DNA from: Amoebophrya sp. A120
Lineage: Eukaryota > Sar > Dinophyceae > Syndiniales > Amoebophryaceae
NCBI GenBank assembly: GCA_905178155.1
Contig: CAJINV010000001.1
Coordinates: forward strand, 4,550,233 to 4,614,232
Direction of reading: 5' to 3'
Length of the DNA: 64,000 nucleotides
Below are positions 1 through 12,100 of the stretch, piece by piece. Each line of letters opens with the position of its first letter. Positions within the stretch are counted from its first letter, which is position 1. The notes under the pieces were generated by a model that did not search any database, was not told where the DNA came from, and saw only the letters and a list, made by a program, of their open reading frames with translations. The translations under genes and the position numbers were made by a program.

Positions 1-1808
1 CGTCCAGTGGTGTTCTTGCAGGACATATCCTGAGTAAAAACGTCCCCACCCCATAGTTGTCATGCAGATCTGCAAGCACAAGAGCATTTGTAATGCGCAT
101 CCCCATGAGAGGCATTTCCCATCGTGTTTTGGAAGTTGTAATGCTGTCAACAGGACAAGGAGATGGATTTGTTATGCGGCTTCCCTTGCTAAACTGCATT
201 ACACTACAGCCTGCAACTTGTCATGCGTGGCTCCCAAAACTTTCAGGTTTGTGTTGCAAAATCCCCATTTTGACTCTGGGGTGGGGACGTTTTTACAAAT
301 GATAGCACACGAACCAGTTCGGGGCGATTCCAAGGGCCGATGTCGGCCAAACCGCGGTCAACCCCGTCACCATGCTTCCCCCCAAGAAACTTCGGTATGT
401 TCTCTTCGTCCACAATCTCACATAGCGCCGGGTAGAAATCTGGATGATTTTTGACAGAAAAATTTGCTTGATTCTCAGTTATATACCTGTCGTTCGCGTA
501 AGGGTAAGTAGTACCGCAGTGCCAAATAAGACTCAGCGGCAGAACTTCCGTTGCTTAAAAATTCGCTGGCTGCAAAGGTAGTGCGAGCAACGGAATCTCG
601 TTGTGCCAAGATCTACTTCAAGAAGAATCAATGCGCACGATCAACGAAGCTTCGTCTTCACTACTTACCGCTTCCGTAGATTGAAATCTTCTCCAGAGTT
701 TTTTCATCCAGCAAGGGCTTCACAAAGCTCCAAGCTAGAGAAAACACCCGCGGCGCATTGACGATGAACATGCGGTGGAGGGTCTCGGGGTAGTGGTCCT
801 GATTTATCGCGGACAGAAACTTGATCAGCTTCCGAATCATGGCGTGCGTGACCAGGCGGAAAGATAGTCCGGACAGATCGATGACGGCCACGGAGCTTTC
901 GATCAGGCGTCCCGCCGCCAGGGAGCAGCACGGGAAGCGGATGCAGTCCCGGCGCTCGCACTCTGAAATGAAATACTCGATGATCTCCTCTTCCGTGGCA
1001 ACGGAAAACAACCCGCCCGCGTCGATTTTTCCCACGCAGTCGATGTACAGAGGCATACCTGTCTTGGTCGTACCGTGGTACCTGAAGAAGTTCGAGGAGG
1101 AGGTAGTGGCAGATCTATTGTGCTTTAAACTACGCCCCTTTATTTGCAATCGGCAACGGTCAGCGTCAGAGAGACCCACGCCAAGGGAACCAATTAAAAA
1201 CAAATCCTCTCCAGCACGTCGGTAATGGTTATTTTTGCTTTTCAAACAGAACAACACGACTTCATTCCGCCTTACCCCGTCGGGTAGTATTTGTTCAGCT
1301 GTGGGATACGGGCCTGGATGCTCGCACTAGCACCTGAAACGTGCAGCTGAAACACCGGAACTGCGCTCAGCGCCCCCATCTTCGCGCTTGGATTCGGAAA
1401 TAATGGCTTCGTGCGCCATTGAAAATGACGGTTCAACAGGTCAGTTACCTTCTCCAAGTTGAAGTCGCGCGCGCGACAAAACTTCAATAGCACCATCGTG
1501 TTTCCTGTGAGGTGGTTCGTTTTCGTATTTCGACCTTAAGAATGAGTGCAGCAGTTCTACCATGTGAACCAGCATGAATTTCATCATTGACGTAGGCCAC
1601 ATTGAACAATCTTTTTCTCTTGAGGAAACATAAAACTCCAGGCAAAACCAAACCGATTGATACCAAATGCTGCGTCGACCGTTGCCTGTACGGCAAAGCG
1701 CCGCCGCACCTCCTCGAGCACTTGTGACTGCGCTGGAGTGAGGTTTCCCGGAAACCCGACTGGTGGCTGCATTGGATACATCGACGCGCTCCCGTTCATG
1801 TTGCTCAT
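1..1808 (-). CDS. Sec14-like (CRAL-TRIO) lipid-transfer protein, 3' end outside window
   Basis: Probable cytosolic phosphatidylinositol or lipid transfer protein. Exons read 1808-1664, 1504-1276, 1081-669, 439-305 and 25-1; the first three introns are GT-AG and the fourth is an introner at 26-304. The start is the ATG at 1808 (MSNMNGSASMYP). A CRAL-TRIO N-terminal helical segment contains LLKFCRARDFNLEKV, the classic LLRFLRAR position. The lipid-binding lobe follows with MPLYIDCVGKID, VIDLSGLSF, MFIVNAPRVFSLAWSFVKPLLDEKT and, after the third intron, YGSDFYPALCEIV then IPKFLGG, which matches the end of the Sec14 fold (YLPKFLGG type). About 310 residues are visible; what follows the Sec14 domain is cut by the window edge. 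The start lies only 21 nt beyond the stop of the upstream gene. The family call is firm, the cargo is unknown. Confidence 0.9.
26..304 (+). mobile_element. Introner, family D (GTCCCCACCCC ends)
   Basis: 279 bp, in the Sec14 gene. Ends TATCCTGAGTAAAAACG and its partner CGTTTTTACAAATGATA. Flanking repeat GGACA (21-25) / GCACA (305-309), one mismatch. Nearly the same sequence occurs inverted at 63,555-63,833. Internal GTCATGC boxes. Confidence 0.9.
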
Positions 1809-1829
1809 GGTCTGTCTTCATCGAGTAGA

Positions 1830-2266
1830 TTAGTTACTCACAGCACCCACTAGGCCATTTGCAACATTTAGTACGATTGGACCTATACCAACTGGGGGGT
1901 GAGCACCAAGAGGTAGACACTCGCTGTCAATCCAATATGTAGTACGTGCAAGCTGTTCGTAAGCGCGGATGCCATCCTCTTCTAGGGGTCGGGGTGTGAA
2001 TAAAAGTTGCAGAGTACCGCATTAGGTGCTGGGAAACAAGGGTCACCAGATTACTTACTACTAATTTTAACCGTGCCACCGTGTTCCGCTCCGAGTCGGT
2101 CATAGAAAGCAATGTTGAAAGACGATCCATGAAACGAAAATTGCAGAGATTTCAGTTCACCGGCGATGCCAGGCGCCTGATAGTCCTCACAAATAACTGA
2201 CGCAAAACCTAGAAACCACGACCTGAAAAACGAGACAAACAAGCAGGAAAGTGAACAGTCTGACAA
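1830..2266 (-). CDS. Small protein of unknown function, 5' end unresolved
   Basis: Two exons join cleanly. The first ends at 2059 with a GTAAGT donor and the second runs 1981-1830 after a pyrimidine-CCCTAG acceptor, ending in TAA. The joined product reads CEDYQAPGIAGELKSLQF through VKISKEDGIRAYEQLARTT to NGLVGAVSN, about 110 residues. No ATG was found in this frame: 2266 is only the upstream limit of the open frame. A hydrophobic, signal-like stretch (SIALVRLFTFLLVCLVF, preceded by ATGs at 2354 and 2297) lies just upstream in another frame and may belong to a first exon joined by an intron I could not place. I recognise no family. Its stop is 21 nt before the Sec14 start on the same strand, so it is a separate, tightly packed gene or the two share a transcript. 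Confidence 0.55.
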
Positions 2267-3153
2267 GCGCTATGGAAACAGCTTTAGACATTGTCATATC
2301 CGCTACGACAGCGATAGGTCGCACAGCTTTCTTCCTTGATCTTCTTCCTCGCATTTTTCTAAAACATATTCCGCAGGTTGTACGTTTTAGATAGTTTCCT
2401 CTGCAACTGCATGGTAGAAGATTCTGTGCATTTTAGTTCTGTGTAGTAAACCTGTGACAATAGAAAGAAACAAAAGCTCTACTTCCTGCCGTGCACCCGC
2501 AGCCGAAGACACAGATCTTCATGAGTTTATTTTGCGACGACCGCAATGTAACGACAATCCCATGCTATACCATGTGAAGAGTGGCCCAGTCTTGTCACAA
2601 GCAGCGTTTTTAGAGATAAAAGTTACAATCCTCCAAGAGACCCCAGACGAAGTGGCGCCTCACCAGGGGAGGAAACTTTATTTTCGTTCGAAACAAAATG
2701 TCTGACTTTCTATTATCTTGAAAAGTACTGATACTGTACGAAACCTGATTCTGCAAACTTTTTTGTGATAAAATAAGAAAAGATACAGCCGAAACCTGTC
2801 TGATTCAAGAAGTATAACCACCTCAAGTTCTGTTCACCAACAAAGGGTGCATGATGTTTTTCTGATTCTGTCTGTCTGTAAACTGATTTTTTGCTCTGGT
2901 GTCTGATTACTGTAAACCTATACTCGAAACTCTGCTTTATTATTACTGCGCAATAATTTTGATGTAGTCTGATTTTCGTACATGCGATCGGAAGAAGAAG
3001 TTCTGAAACCTTTTTTACCTGTGATAAACTGAAAGATAATTTTTTGTCTGATTCTGGACCGCTATGGGCGGGACAAGTATTCAAAGAAGGTTTTGAAAGT
3101 TCGCAAACATAACTACCTGCACAACATATCAGCCTCAGATCCGCTTTGTACCC
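2267..3153. other. Intergenic / 3' UTR stretch with repeated TCTGATT words
   Basis: This lies downstream of the Kelch-dynein stop. Between about 2740 and 3060 the + strand repeats CTGATT/TCTGATT words at least six times (AATCAGA in the sense of transcription), in T-rich DNA. Short open frames here show no protein-like pattern except the possible signal-peptide start near 2300-2354 noted with the neighbouring gene. No RNA gene recognised. Confidence 0.5.
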
Positions 3154-6100
3154 TTACTCTTCCGTGAGAAGCATGGCGGCACCGGCGAGGACCCAGCGGG
3201 CCTCGTTGTCGTCCGCGTCCATGCGCATGTTTGCCTGGTAAACGAAGGTAGCGCCACGGAGCGAGGTGATAAACACGGGGCAGTGGTACATGCTGTCCCA
3301 GCTCATTTCCTCCGAAACCAGAGCATAGCAGTTCACCACCGGCATCACGGCGCGGAGCTCCTTCATCTTACTGTCGGTGATGTAACCTTCATCGCCACCC
3401 TTACCTGTGTTGCAAAGAGAAAGTGAAAGCCATTCAAACGCATAACGAAAATAAATAATTCTTTTGTATTGTTCTGTGCAGCAGCATGCAAAAATGCACA
3501 CAACGAACTCTACTTCTTATTCGCAGTATCAGTACGTGAATATTAAATGCAGAAAATGTGTAGCAAATAAGTATCTACTTCTACCTTCTTCCCAACTAGC
3601 GCCTTCCATGAACATTCCGTGAAGGAAGGTTCCGCCGCACGGCGCCATGGCGGGGAGGTCGCCGACTTCGTGCCAGTTGGTAACAAAGGAACGGTTGACC
3701 ATGAAGTCCAAGGGCAATCCTTTTTGACGCGCGGTCACCTGCTTGATCGCCGTCAAGAAACTGTTGGGGTTGAACAGCCCGGGCAACCACGTGGAGCGGA
3801 GCAGGTTGATGTTGTCCGTCCAGCTGTACAGCTGTTGCACGCGGAGAACCAAGTCGGGCATCCACACACCCAGGGACTTCAGCGACGGGTACGCAAGCTT
3901 CTCCCAACCGGCGTACACCTGATAAAATTTTTTTCAAATTTTCGCTTAGCTGGAACAACCGCTCGACGACGATGTGCTGTTGATCCTATCACTTTATAAT
4001 TTGAGGTCTAGCTGAGGACAAAGCAGCCTCAAAAACAAGAGCAGGACTAATGTCATGCTATTCACAACTTCTACCTTGTTCAGGTTCAGGCAGCCCGCGA
4101 GCGCCTCCATCTTTTCCGTCACGTTGAGTGCGCCGGAAATACCGAGCTCCAACTCGAGCAGCGAACGCTTGATCTCGCTCAACAAAATGTTCATTCGGTC
4201 GGATTCCTGGAAGGACACGATCACGTACGGATCGGATCGCAATTCTGGTGGGCATTTGGCACGCACTTCCATCATGTCGACCGGCACCGGGCAAGCCTGA
4301 TTTGGTTTCGGAAAGATGAACAAAATTCAGATCTAGAAGATTCTTGCGGTATTAATACTTGGGGATGTAGTTTCTTTTCCCTAGTGCCAGTAAAAATCGC
4401 GTAGTCGGTTTTTAGAAAATGACACTGAAAATAAGAATGCACAGTAGATTTTCACTCACCTCGAGAAACGCCGCAATCAGTGGGCTGACGCTGCCCAGAT
4501 CGCCACCGCCACCGCCTCCGGAACCACCAGCGGTCGCCATCATGGTCTTGAAGATCTTCACACCAGAATCGGTCAGGTAGCTGTATTGTTCATCACAAAT
4601 GCGATTTAGATTGATCACGTCTGGTTTTATTTCAACACAGAATTTTGATGAAAGAGGCTCCGAAAGAGAAAATAGGACCCTGTGAATGTTATGCTATGTT
4701 CATGTTGCGGAAAACACGACGAACCATGGAAAGGCATGTGCAAGCTGCAGAGAGTTGTGAGAGACTGTGACTGACCATGTAGCAAAATAATAAGTACCCG
4801 ATCTCGGCGTTCGCGTGCATGCCGTACAGGGATGGAGACTCCGCGGGGAATTTCTCTTCGATGTACTTGATGTACCCCATGTAGTCCATCTTGCTTGAGT
4901 CCGGTGACTTGAAGCCCGGAGCCAGATTCATACCGTTCAGCAAATCGGGGATCACCAGCACGGCCAAGTACGTGTTGTTCACGCGTCGATCCCAGGGATC
5001 GGTAATGTGCCCACCATACATGATTTCACCGGTAATGTAGCGAAGATCCGGCCATGGCACGTCGTTCTCCTGGTGGTGCGCGGCGTTCATGTAGTTCCGG
5101 TGCACCGTGGCGGAGATGGTCAAATCCCCATCATTGAACGGGTACTTACGCGACCAGCCTTGGGCGCCAAACTTGATACGACCGGAAATCAGCGCGTGGA
5201 AGAAGCACAGCGCAAACAAGCAAGACTTGAACTCACGCGGCTTCAGGCACGCATCGATCGTATCCTGAGAGAACTTCGACCAGGCCCTGTTATTTTTTTT
5301 TTTGGTGCGATAGCAATGCTTTTGCTTTGATGCAGGAGTAGTTACTGTATGCAGCTTCTACATGATAATCCATCAAAAAAAGCGCCAAGTCTTGCAAATT
5401 GTAAGATTCCGGGGAAACAAGCATGGTACTCAAACTTTCAGATTATATCTCGATCAAACTTGTTGCTAGTCCAAATATCGCAGTTGTAGTACTTACCTTC
5501 TCAAATTGCTCTTGACGTCAGACGGGGCCTCATCGGCGATCTTGATGCATTTCTGCAGAATGGACTCTGGGCACAACTCTTGCAGGGGCCCGTACAGCGC
5601 TGATGGCGGTTCGGAGGTCAGGAAGCAACGGAAGTCCGGTGCGGCGAATTCTTCGACGATCTCCAGCTGACGCTCCAAGGCCTTTAACCAGTTCTGCATC
5701 AAGTGAATGTTCTGAAGCATCACCCTGTTTTTGTTCATGGTTTTAGTTTAGTTATCATCATGAATTTCATTGCACGTGAAGGCGAATATCAGAAACTTAG
5801 AAAGATAAGTGGGTACTAGCGCGTAGGCTGTGGTTGTCGTGGAAGAACTTCGTTTACTTAGTATACGAAAAGATGAAGAAATGCGATGCATCGCCATTCA
5901 ATCGAATTTAAAAAAAAATTCTCCTGTGATACCATCCACCCTCTTTGGCGGACTTGTTTAAGGCGTTGATGGCGACGTTCTCCTGACCCTGTCCCATGGA
6001 GATGTTGACCAGTTTACCATTCGCTTCCGTGACGCCCAACTTGCGGCCCAGCGCCTCGATGGTCGGGGTCGGGTCCGTACCCGGGAAGAGCACAAAGAAG

Positions 6101-9100
6101 AACGGCGAGTAGCAGGATGATTCTTCGTACGTGGACTCCATGTTGAAGGGCTATGCAGTGCAAAAGTATCGTACTCGTATGAATGCATGACAAATTTCCT
6201 CAGCATGAGAGATAAAATTTGTAATGCGGATTTGCCTTTAAAAAAAGATTTGTAATGCAATACTTGCATTTATACGAGTACGATACTTTTGCACAGGATA
6301 AGGGCTCCTGTTCTACGAAGTCGTTCCCAAGATTGTCGTGCACGTACTGCGTTAGCGCGGCGGACAACCGATCCGGACGCAAGACACGGAGCAGCAAAAG
6401 GCGGTAGAACGGGGAAATGTCGCGGAAGGAGCGCGGCAAGTCGGCCGACTCCGCGCGCGCCTCGCCGTACCAGCGGCGCCACCCGAGCGAATCCTGTTCC
6501 ATGTTCTGGGTCAGCGCCCCGTTCACGGACTTGAACACAGCCAGGGACTCCAACATCTGCAACTGAGCCCAGATCCCGTCGGTCAACCAGGACCGGGCGG
6601 ATTCCGGGATCGGCTTGGCGTTCGGGTCTGGGGGCGCACGAATCAGAATGTCGACCTCCTCGCGAGTCGTCGCCTTGGTCAGCACGCCGATGCGCATCGC
6701 GAGCATGGTCGCGATGGTGAGCTTATCGACGTCGAGCAACCCACGGCGGGTGTAGCTGAAGGCAAACGAGGTGACGATGCCGGAGAGCAAGTGCACGCGC
6801 TCCACGAGCTCTTTGCCACTCAACTCGATCACGCCCTCGTCCTCGTCCTCTTCCTTGACCTCCTCGACCGGCGCCGGCTCGTCATCGAGTTCCATGTCCT
6901 CCTCGTCGTCCTCCCCACCCCCGGCCGCGACCGCGGCCACGGGCTCCGCCTTCGGCTTGCGAAGCAGGACGGAGGAGATCGCACGCGTGACCACAACGAC
7001 AAAAGCGTCGAGCGAGTACTTGTAGAAGGAGTGGATCTTGCGCAGGTCCATCAGCAAGAAGAAGAACAGCGCGCCCTTCTGCGCGGTGGGGCGGTAGTTC
7101 TCGGAGATCTCGTTGATCTTGGCTTCGGTGTCGATGGCGATCGCGAACTTCTCCTTCACCTCGTCGGACGTCTTCTTGGCGTCCTCCAGGGTCAAGATCA
7201 GGTCCACGTCCTCGAGGATGTCCCCCTCCGACGCGGCGAGCTTCTCCAGCAGGAGCGCCTCGAGCTCGGCCAGTTTCACCTTGAACTCGTTCTGCTGCGC
7301 GACCAGGGTGGCCTTCAACCGGGCCAGATCCGGGCGCTCGAGCTTCACGACCAGGAAGAGCAGCTGGTCCTCCAGACCGGCTTCGGTCACGGTGAAGTTG
7401 ATCAGCGTACACTCGGCGTGGATCTCGGGCGGGTAGTGCGGGTTGGCCAGCTTCGTCTGCATGAACAGCTTGAACTGCGCATGGAAGTTGATCTCCTTAT
7501 CCCCCAATTTGATCACGCGGGACTTGCCGCGCTTGATCGTGTTGCGCGCGATCACCGGCTGCAGCACCGCGTCGACGCCCTCACCCATGTTCTCGATGAT
7601 GACTGACTTCCCGGTGTCGAGCGAAACCTCGAACGTCTGCACCATCTTCGGGTGGCCCATGCGGGTGACCTGCAGATTGTTGCCGGACTCCTTGTTCTTA
7701 ATCCACAAAATCCCCTGCAGCTGCGGGTCGATGATCAGGCACCAGCGCTGGGAGTTTGTCATGATCGCACCGTTCTCGGACGACACGCGATCGGACGGCA
7801 GGCCCTGCGTGGCCCAGCCCGCGATCACCGCGTCCGTCGCGAGCAGCTTGAGCGGATCCGTGGTCTTGCCCATCGGTACGTTCTTCGCCTTCAGGAAGTC
7901 GACGAAGCGCTTGGTCGCGCCCTCGCGGTACTCGCGCGTGAACACCCCGAGGTAGGACGCGAACGCGCAGGAGACCAACACCTCCCCGGGCATGATCTCC
8001 AAGTCCTCCTCCACCGTGAGCACGGTTTGTTCCCAGATGACACCGTTGGCTGCCAACGCGTTGATCAATCGCTGGGCCATGTTCAGTTTGTCCTCGCACT
8101 TCTTGGCCTCGGCCATCACCGCCGCCTTGTCCGCCATGGCGGTGTCGAACTCCTTCATCAGCTTTGCCAGCTTGGCTTCCAGGTCCGCAACCAGCGCGTT
8201 CACGGCCGCCAGCTGGTCGGAAGCGTTTTTGAGTGTCGCGTTCGCCTCGCGCAGTGCCTGCTTCTTGGGTTCGACCTGCACGACCACCTCGTAGTACATC
8301 ACAATGTTGACGATCCACTCGCACAAACCGGCTGCAGCCAAAGATTTCTTTCGCATCACCTCCGGCGTGAAGTCATCCCCGATCGAGGCCATGCACTTTT
8401 TCGCAAAGTCAATGTTCTGCTGCGGCACCAGACTGTCATCAATGGCCGGCTTGAACGCCTTCAGCGCCTCCAAGAACTTCTCCGGGTTGTTCATCATCTT
8501 CTGCGCGCCCTTCCAGCTGCCGTCCTTGATCTTTCCCTTCTTGTCGATCTCGATATCCGGGTTGATACCCGCCTGCAGGTGCATCGCGCACTCGCAAACC
8601 ACGTCGACACCGCCGGGCGGCTTACCGAGGGCCTTCAACTCCTGGAAGTCCTTCTTATTCAGCACGTCCAGCGCCGCCTCAGCCTGGGCGACCAGCGGCC
8701 CGGCGGCAGCCAGGTCGCGTTCGCAAGACGCCGCCTGGATCGACACCTCCTTCGCGATCTTGTCGCACTTGGCAGCCTCCAAGTTCGCCTTCTCGGTCTC
8801 CTCGTTCACGTTGGCCTTCTCGATACCGACCTCGGTCGCGAACTTGTCCGCGGCGTCGGCCTTCTCCTTCACGAACACCGCCTTCACCTTCAGGTCCTCC
8901 TCCAGCGCGGCCACGGACACCTGCGTCTCCTGCAGTTTGGTCAGACCGTTGGTCAACCGCTCGCGCTTGTCCAGCAGGCCGGACACCGCGCCGCCGACCT
9001 TCGCGGCGTAGAGCTTGATAAACTCCAGGAAGGACTTGGGCGTGGAGTACGCAAACCGCTTCTCGAAGTCGATGTAGCGCTGCGAGAACTCGCCACAGAT

Positions 9101-12100
9101 GCCGAAGGACGCGGGGAAGAACTCGTTGATGCCCAGCCGGGTAGCGGAGTCCTCTTCCCCGAGCTCCTCGATGGGGGCCAAAAATTTGATCCCCACGTCG
9201 AACAGCGCGTCTGCGGGCCAGGGCTGGAACCAGTCGATCACGGTGCAGTTCACCAGACCCGGGAACTTGCGCGCCCGGTTGCGCATGCCCTCGCCGACGG
9301 GCGAGAAGCACAGCGACATGTGCAGGTTCTTCTTGATCCGGGAGATGAAGAACGCCCACAGGTTGTCTGGCGTGTCCGGGATCCCCGACGCTTTGCAGCC
9401 GGAGCGCACACCATTCCTGATCGCGTCTTTGTCCTCCGTCGCATACAGGTCCGCGATCTCCCCGGACGACAGCAAGTCGTTGATGTACACGAGGAACTTC
9501 TCGTTCGTGATCTGTCCGTCGGTGAACAGGAACATGACGCCCTCGTCCTTCACGCCGGCCTTCTGGTACATCACCTGCAGATCCGTCTTCAAATCGTTCA
9601 TCCCGTACTGCCCCGAGATCACGATCATCATCGTCGTGCACAGGCACACGTAGGCCGACAAGCGGGAGAGCGACTGACGCCCAGACCCACCGACACCGAC
9701 CAGCAGCGGGTGGCCGGAGGGCTTCGTGATGATACGGGTGATCTTCGCCACGTGCTTCATGGCGTCCTCAAACAGGACGAGGTCCATCGACGCGTTGTTC
9801 TCGTTGTACTGGTCTAAAGCAGCGTTCAGCAGCTGCGAGCACACCGCGACGCCGTTCAGCTTGTCGTAGATGACGCCCTCCTCCATGCGCTCCAACCCCT
9901 GGGAGAAGGGGACGAAAACGAGGATTTCCGGGTTCTTCTCCTGGAAGTACTTGGTAAAGTTGTACTTGTTGAACATCTTCTTCGACAATTCCGCGGCCAG
10001 CGCGCGGTACTTCTTTAAGTCAGTGACGGACACCAGGCGATCCCCGTACACGCGCTCCGACTCGTGCAGCCACAAAAGCACCAACTTTTCCGCGTCCGTG
10101 AACTCCGTCGGCTTCGCGGACAGCATGCCATCGAACACGCCCGCCAAGTGCCGAATGTTGAACTCGTAATGGAAGTTCGCGGCGGTCTTGCGGAAGGTGG
10201 AGGACACCTGGGAGTGCAGAGACAACGCGCCCTTGATGATCGAGGTGATCACCTCGGTGACGGAAGATTTAAACGGCAGTTTCTCGTAGTGCCCCTTCAT
10301 GAAGGTCGTGTAGATCGTCGTCAACGCGCTCTGTTCGGGGAAGGGCACCGCAGCCGTCCAGAAGTGCCGCTGCAGGCGCTGGTTGATGATAAACGAACCC
10401 GCGGTGGGGTTCATGCAGCACAGGTAGGAGGTGTTCCCAATATCCTTCAGCGTGATCTTCGCCCGGTCGTACCAGTGGTTGTAGTCCTGCTTTTGCCGCA
10501 TCAACTCGATGGATGTCTGCGTGTTGTACGGGTCCAAGGCCGGCATGTTCAAATCGTCAATGAAGTAGATCATGTGCAGCTTCCCCGGCGGGGCGTACAA
10601 ACGTCCGGCCTTCTTCTCCAGCGGAATCTCCATCATGGCTTGCAACAGCGTGGAATCGGTGTAGAAGTTCATGTTGATGCTGTGCGAGCAGAAGAACTCC
10701 GGGTCCAGCGACTTGAGCAGACCGTTGCACGCCTGCGTCTTACCGCCACCGGCCAGTCCGATCAGCATGATAGCGCACTTCACGTCGATCAAGGCTTTCA
10801 TCACGTACGAGAGCGCGATCGTCTCGGTCGTGGGCACGGTGACCGAGCCCATCGGCGTGTTGCTGTCGTAGTCGATCGACTCCAGAATACTGCCCCACTC
10901 CTGCAGCCGCGCGTCCTGGATGAAGTAGTCGAAGACCGTGCCCTTGGACGGGTACTTGATGGTCTTCATCTCGTTCTTCCACCAGGTGGAGAACGCCTTG
11001 CGGTAGTCCACCCCGTCCACCTCGGACAGGCAGCCGCCAATCGCGAACACGCAGCAGAACACGAACCAGTACTCCAGGGAGTCGAACTGGTCCTGCCGCT
11101 TCACCAAAGAGTCGATCAAACTGCAAATGATCATCACCGGCGAGATGTCGAACAGCGGGACCTGGATCTTGGCCTGCTTCTTCAGGAACATCAGACTGTC
11201 CGGGAGGTACTTCTCCCAGTACTTGCGCAGCTGGTCCTTCAGCGCCGGCGTCCAGGTATTGTCCAGCTTCTGGATCCAGGAGTTCACGTAGGACCGCCAC
11301 TGCACGCCGTCCACGTCGCTCATACACACGATACCCGCGCGGGTCGCGGTGGCCGGCGTGGCGTAGTTCAAGTCACGGATCTCGAAGATGAGTTTCATGT
11401 GCAGCTTCAACGGAATGCGCTCGTTGGAGGGCAGGGTGAGCAGACGGTTGTCGTCCATGGTACTGTTCATGGATTCAATCCAGTTTGCGTCCAAGTCGCC
11501 GTCCAAAATGATCCACTTGGGCTGCGTGTCCGGAATCTGCCCCAGGTCGCGCATGGTCTTGGAGAAAATTCCGTCCTTCCACTCGCGCGTGGCCATGTTC
11601 ACGTAGCCGTACAGCTCGTTCGTGGAGATCGCCTTGGGCGAGAAGTCCACCACGGTGGTCTTGTCGCCCACCCGGGTCTTGGCCTTCGCCAGGATCTTCC
11701 ACAGCGCGGACTTGTAAGAACCCGGATTGCCCATCAAGAAGATGCAGTGGCGAATCCCGAGCAACTCGACCATCTGGGTGATCTTCAAAAGCAGGTAGCC
11801 GTTCTCGTCGTGGGTGTAGCCGAAGTCCTCCTGCAGTGCGGCCACGATGATGTCTTCGAAGGCGTAGTCGCGCGCACGCGGCACGTTGATGCCCGGGAAC
11901 AGATCCGCCAGCAGACCCATGAAGATGATCAAGTCATCACCCTCGATCTTGGCCTCGTTGGTGTCACGCAGCGAGCGCATCAGCACCGCCTGTTCCGGCA
12001 GCGAGGGATCCGCACGCTTAAAACCACCGGCGACCACGAGCACCGACTTGATGGCGCGCATACCCCAATCGTACTTGTTGGACTTGGACAGCAGATCCGC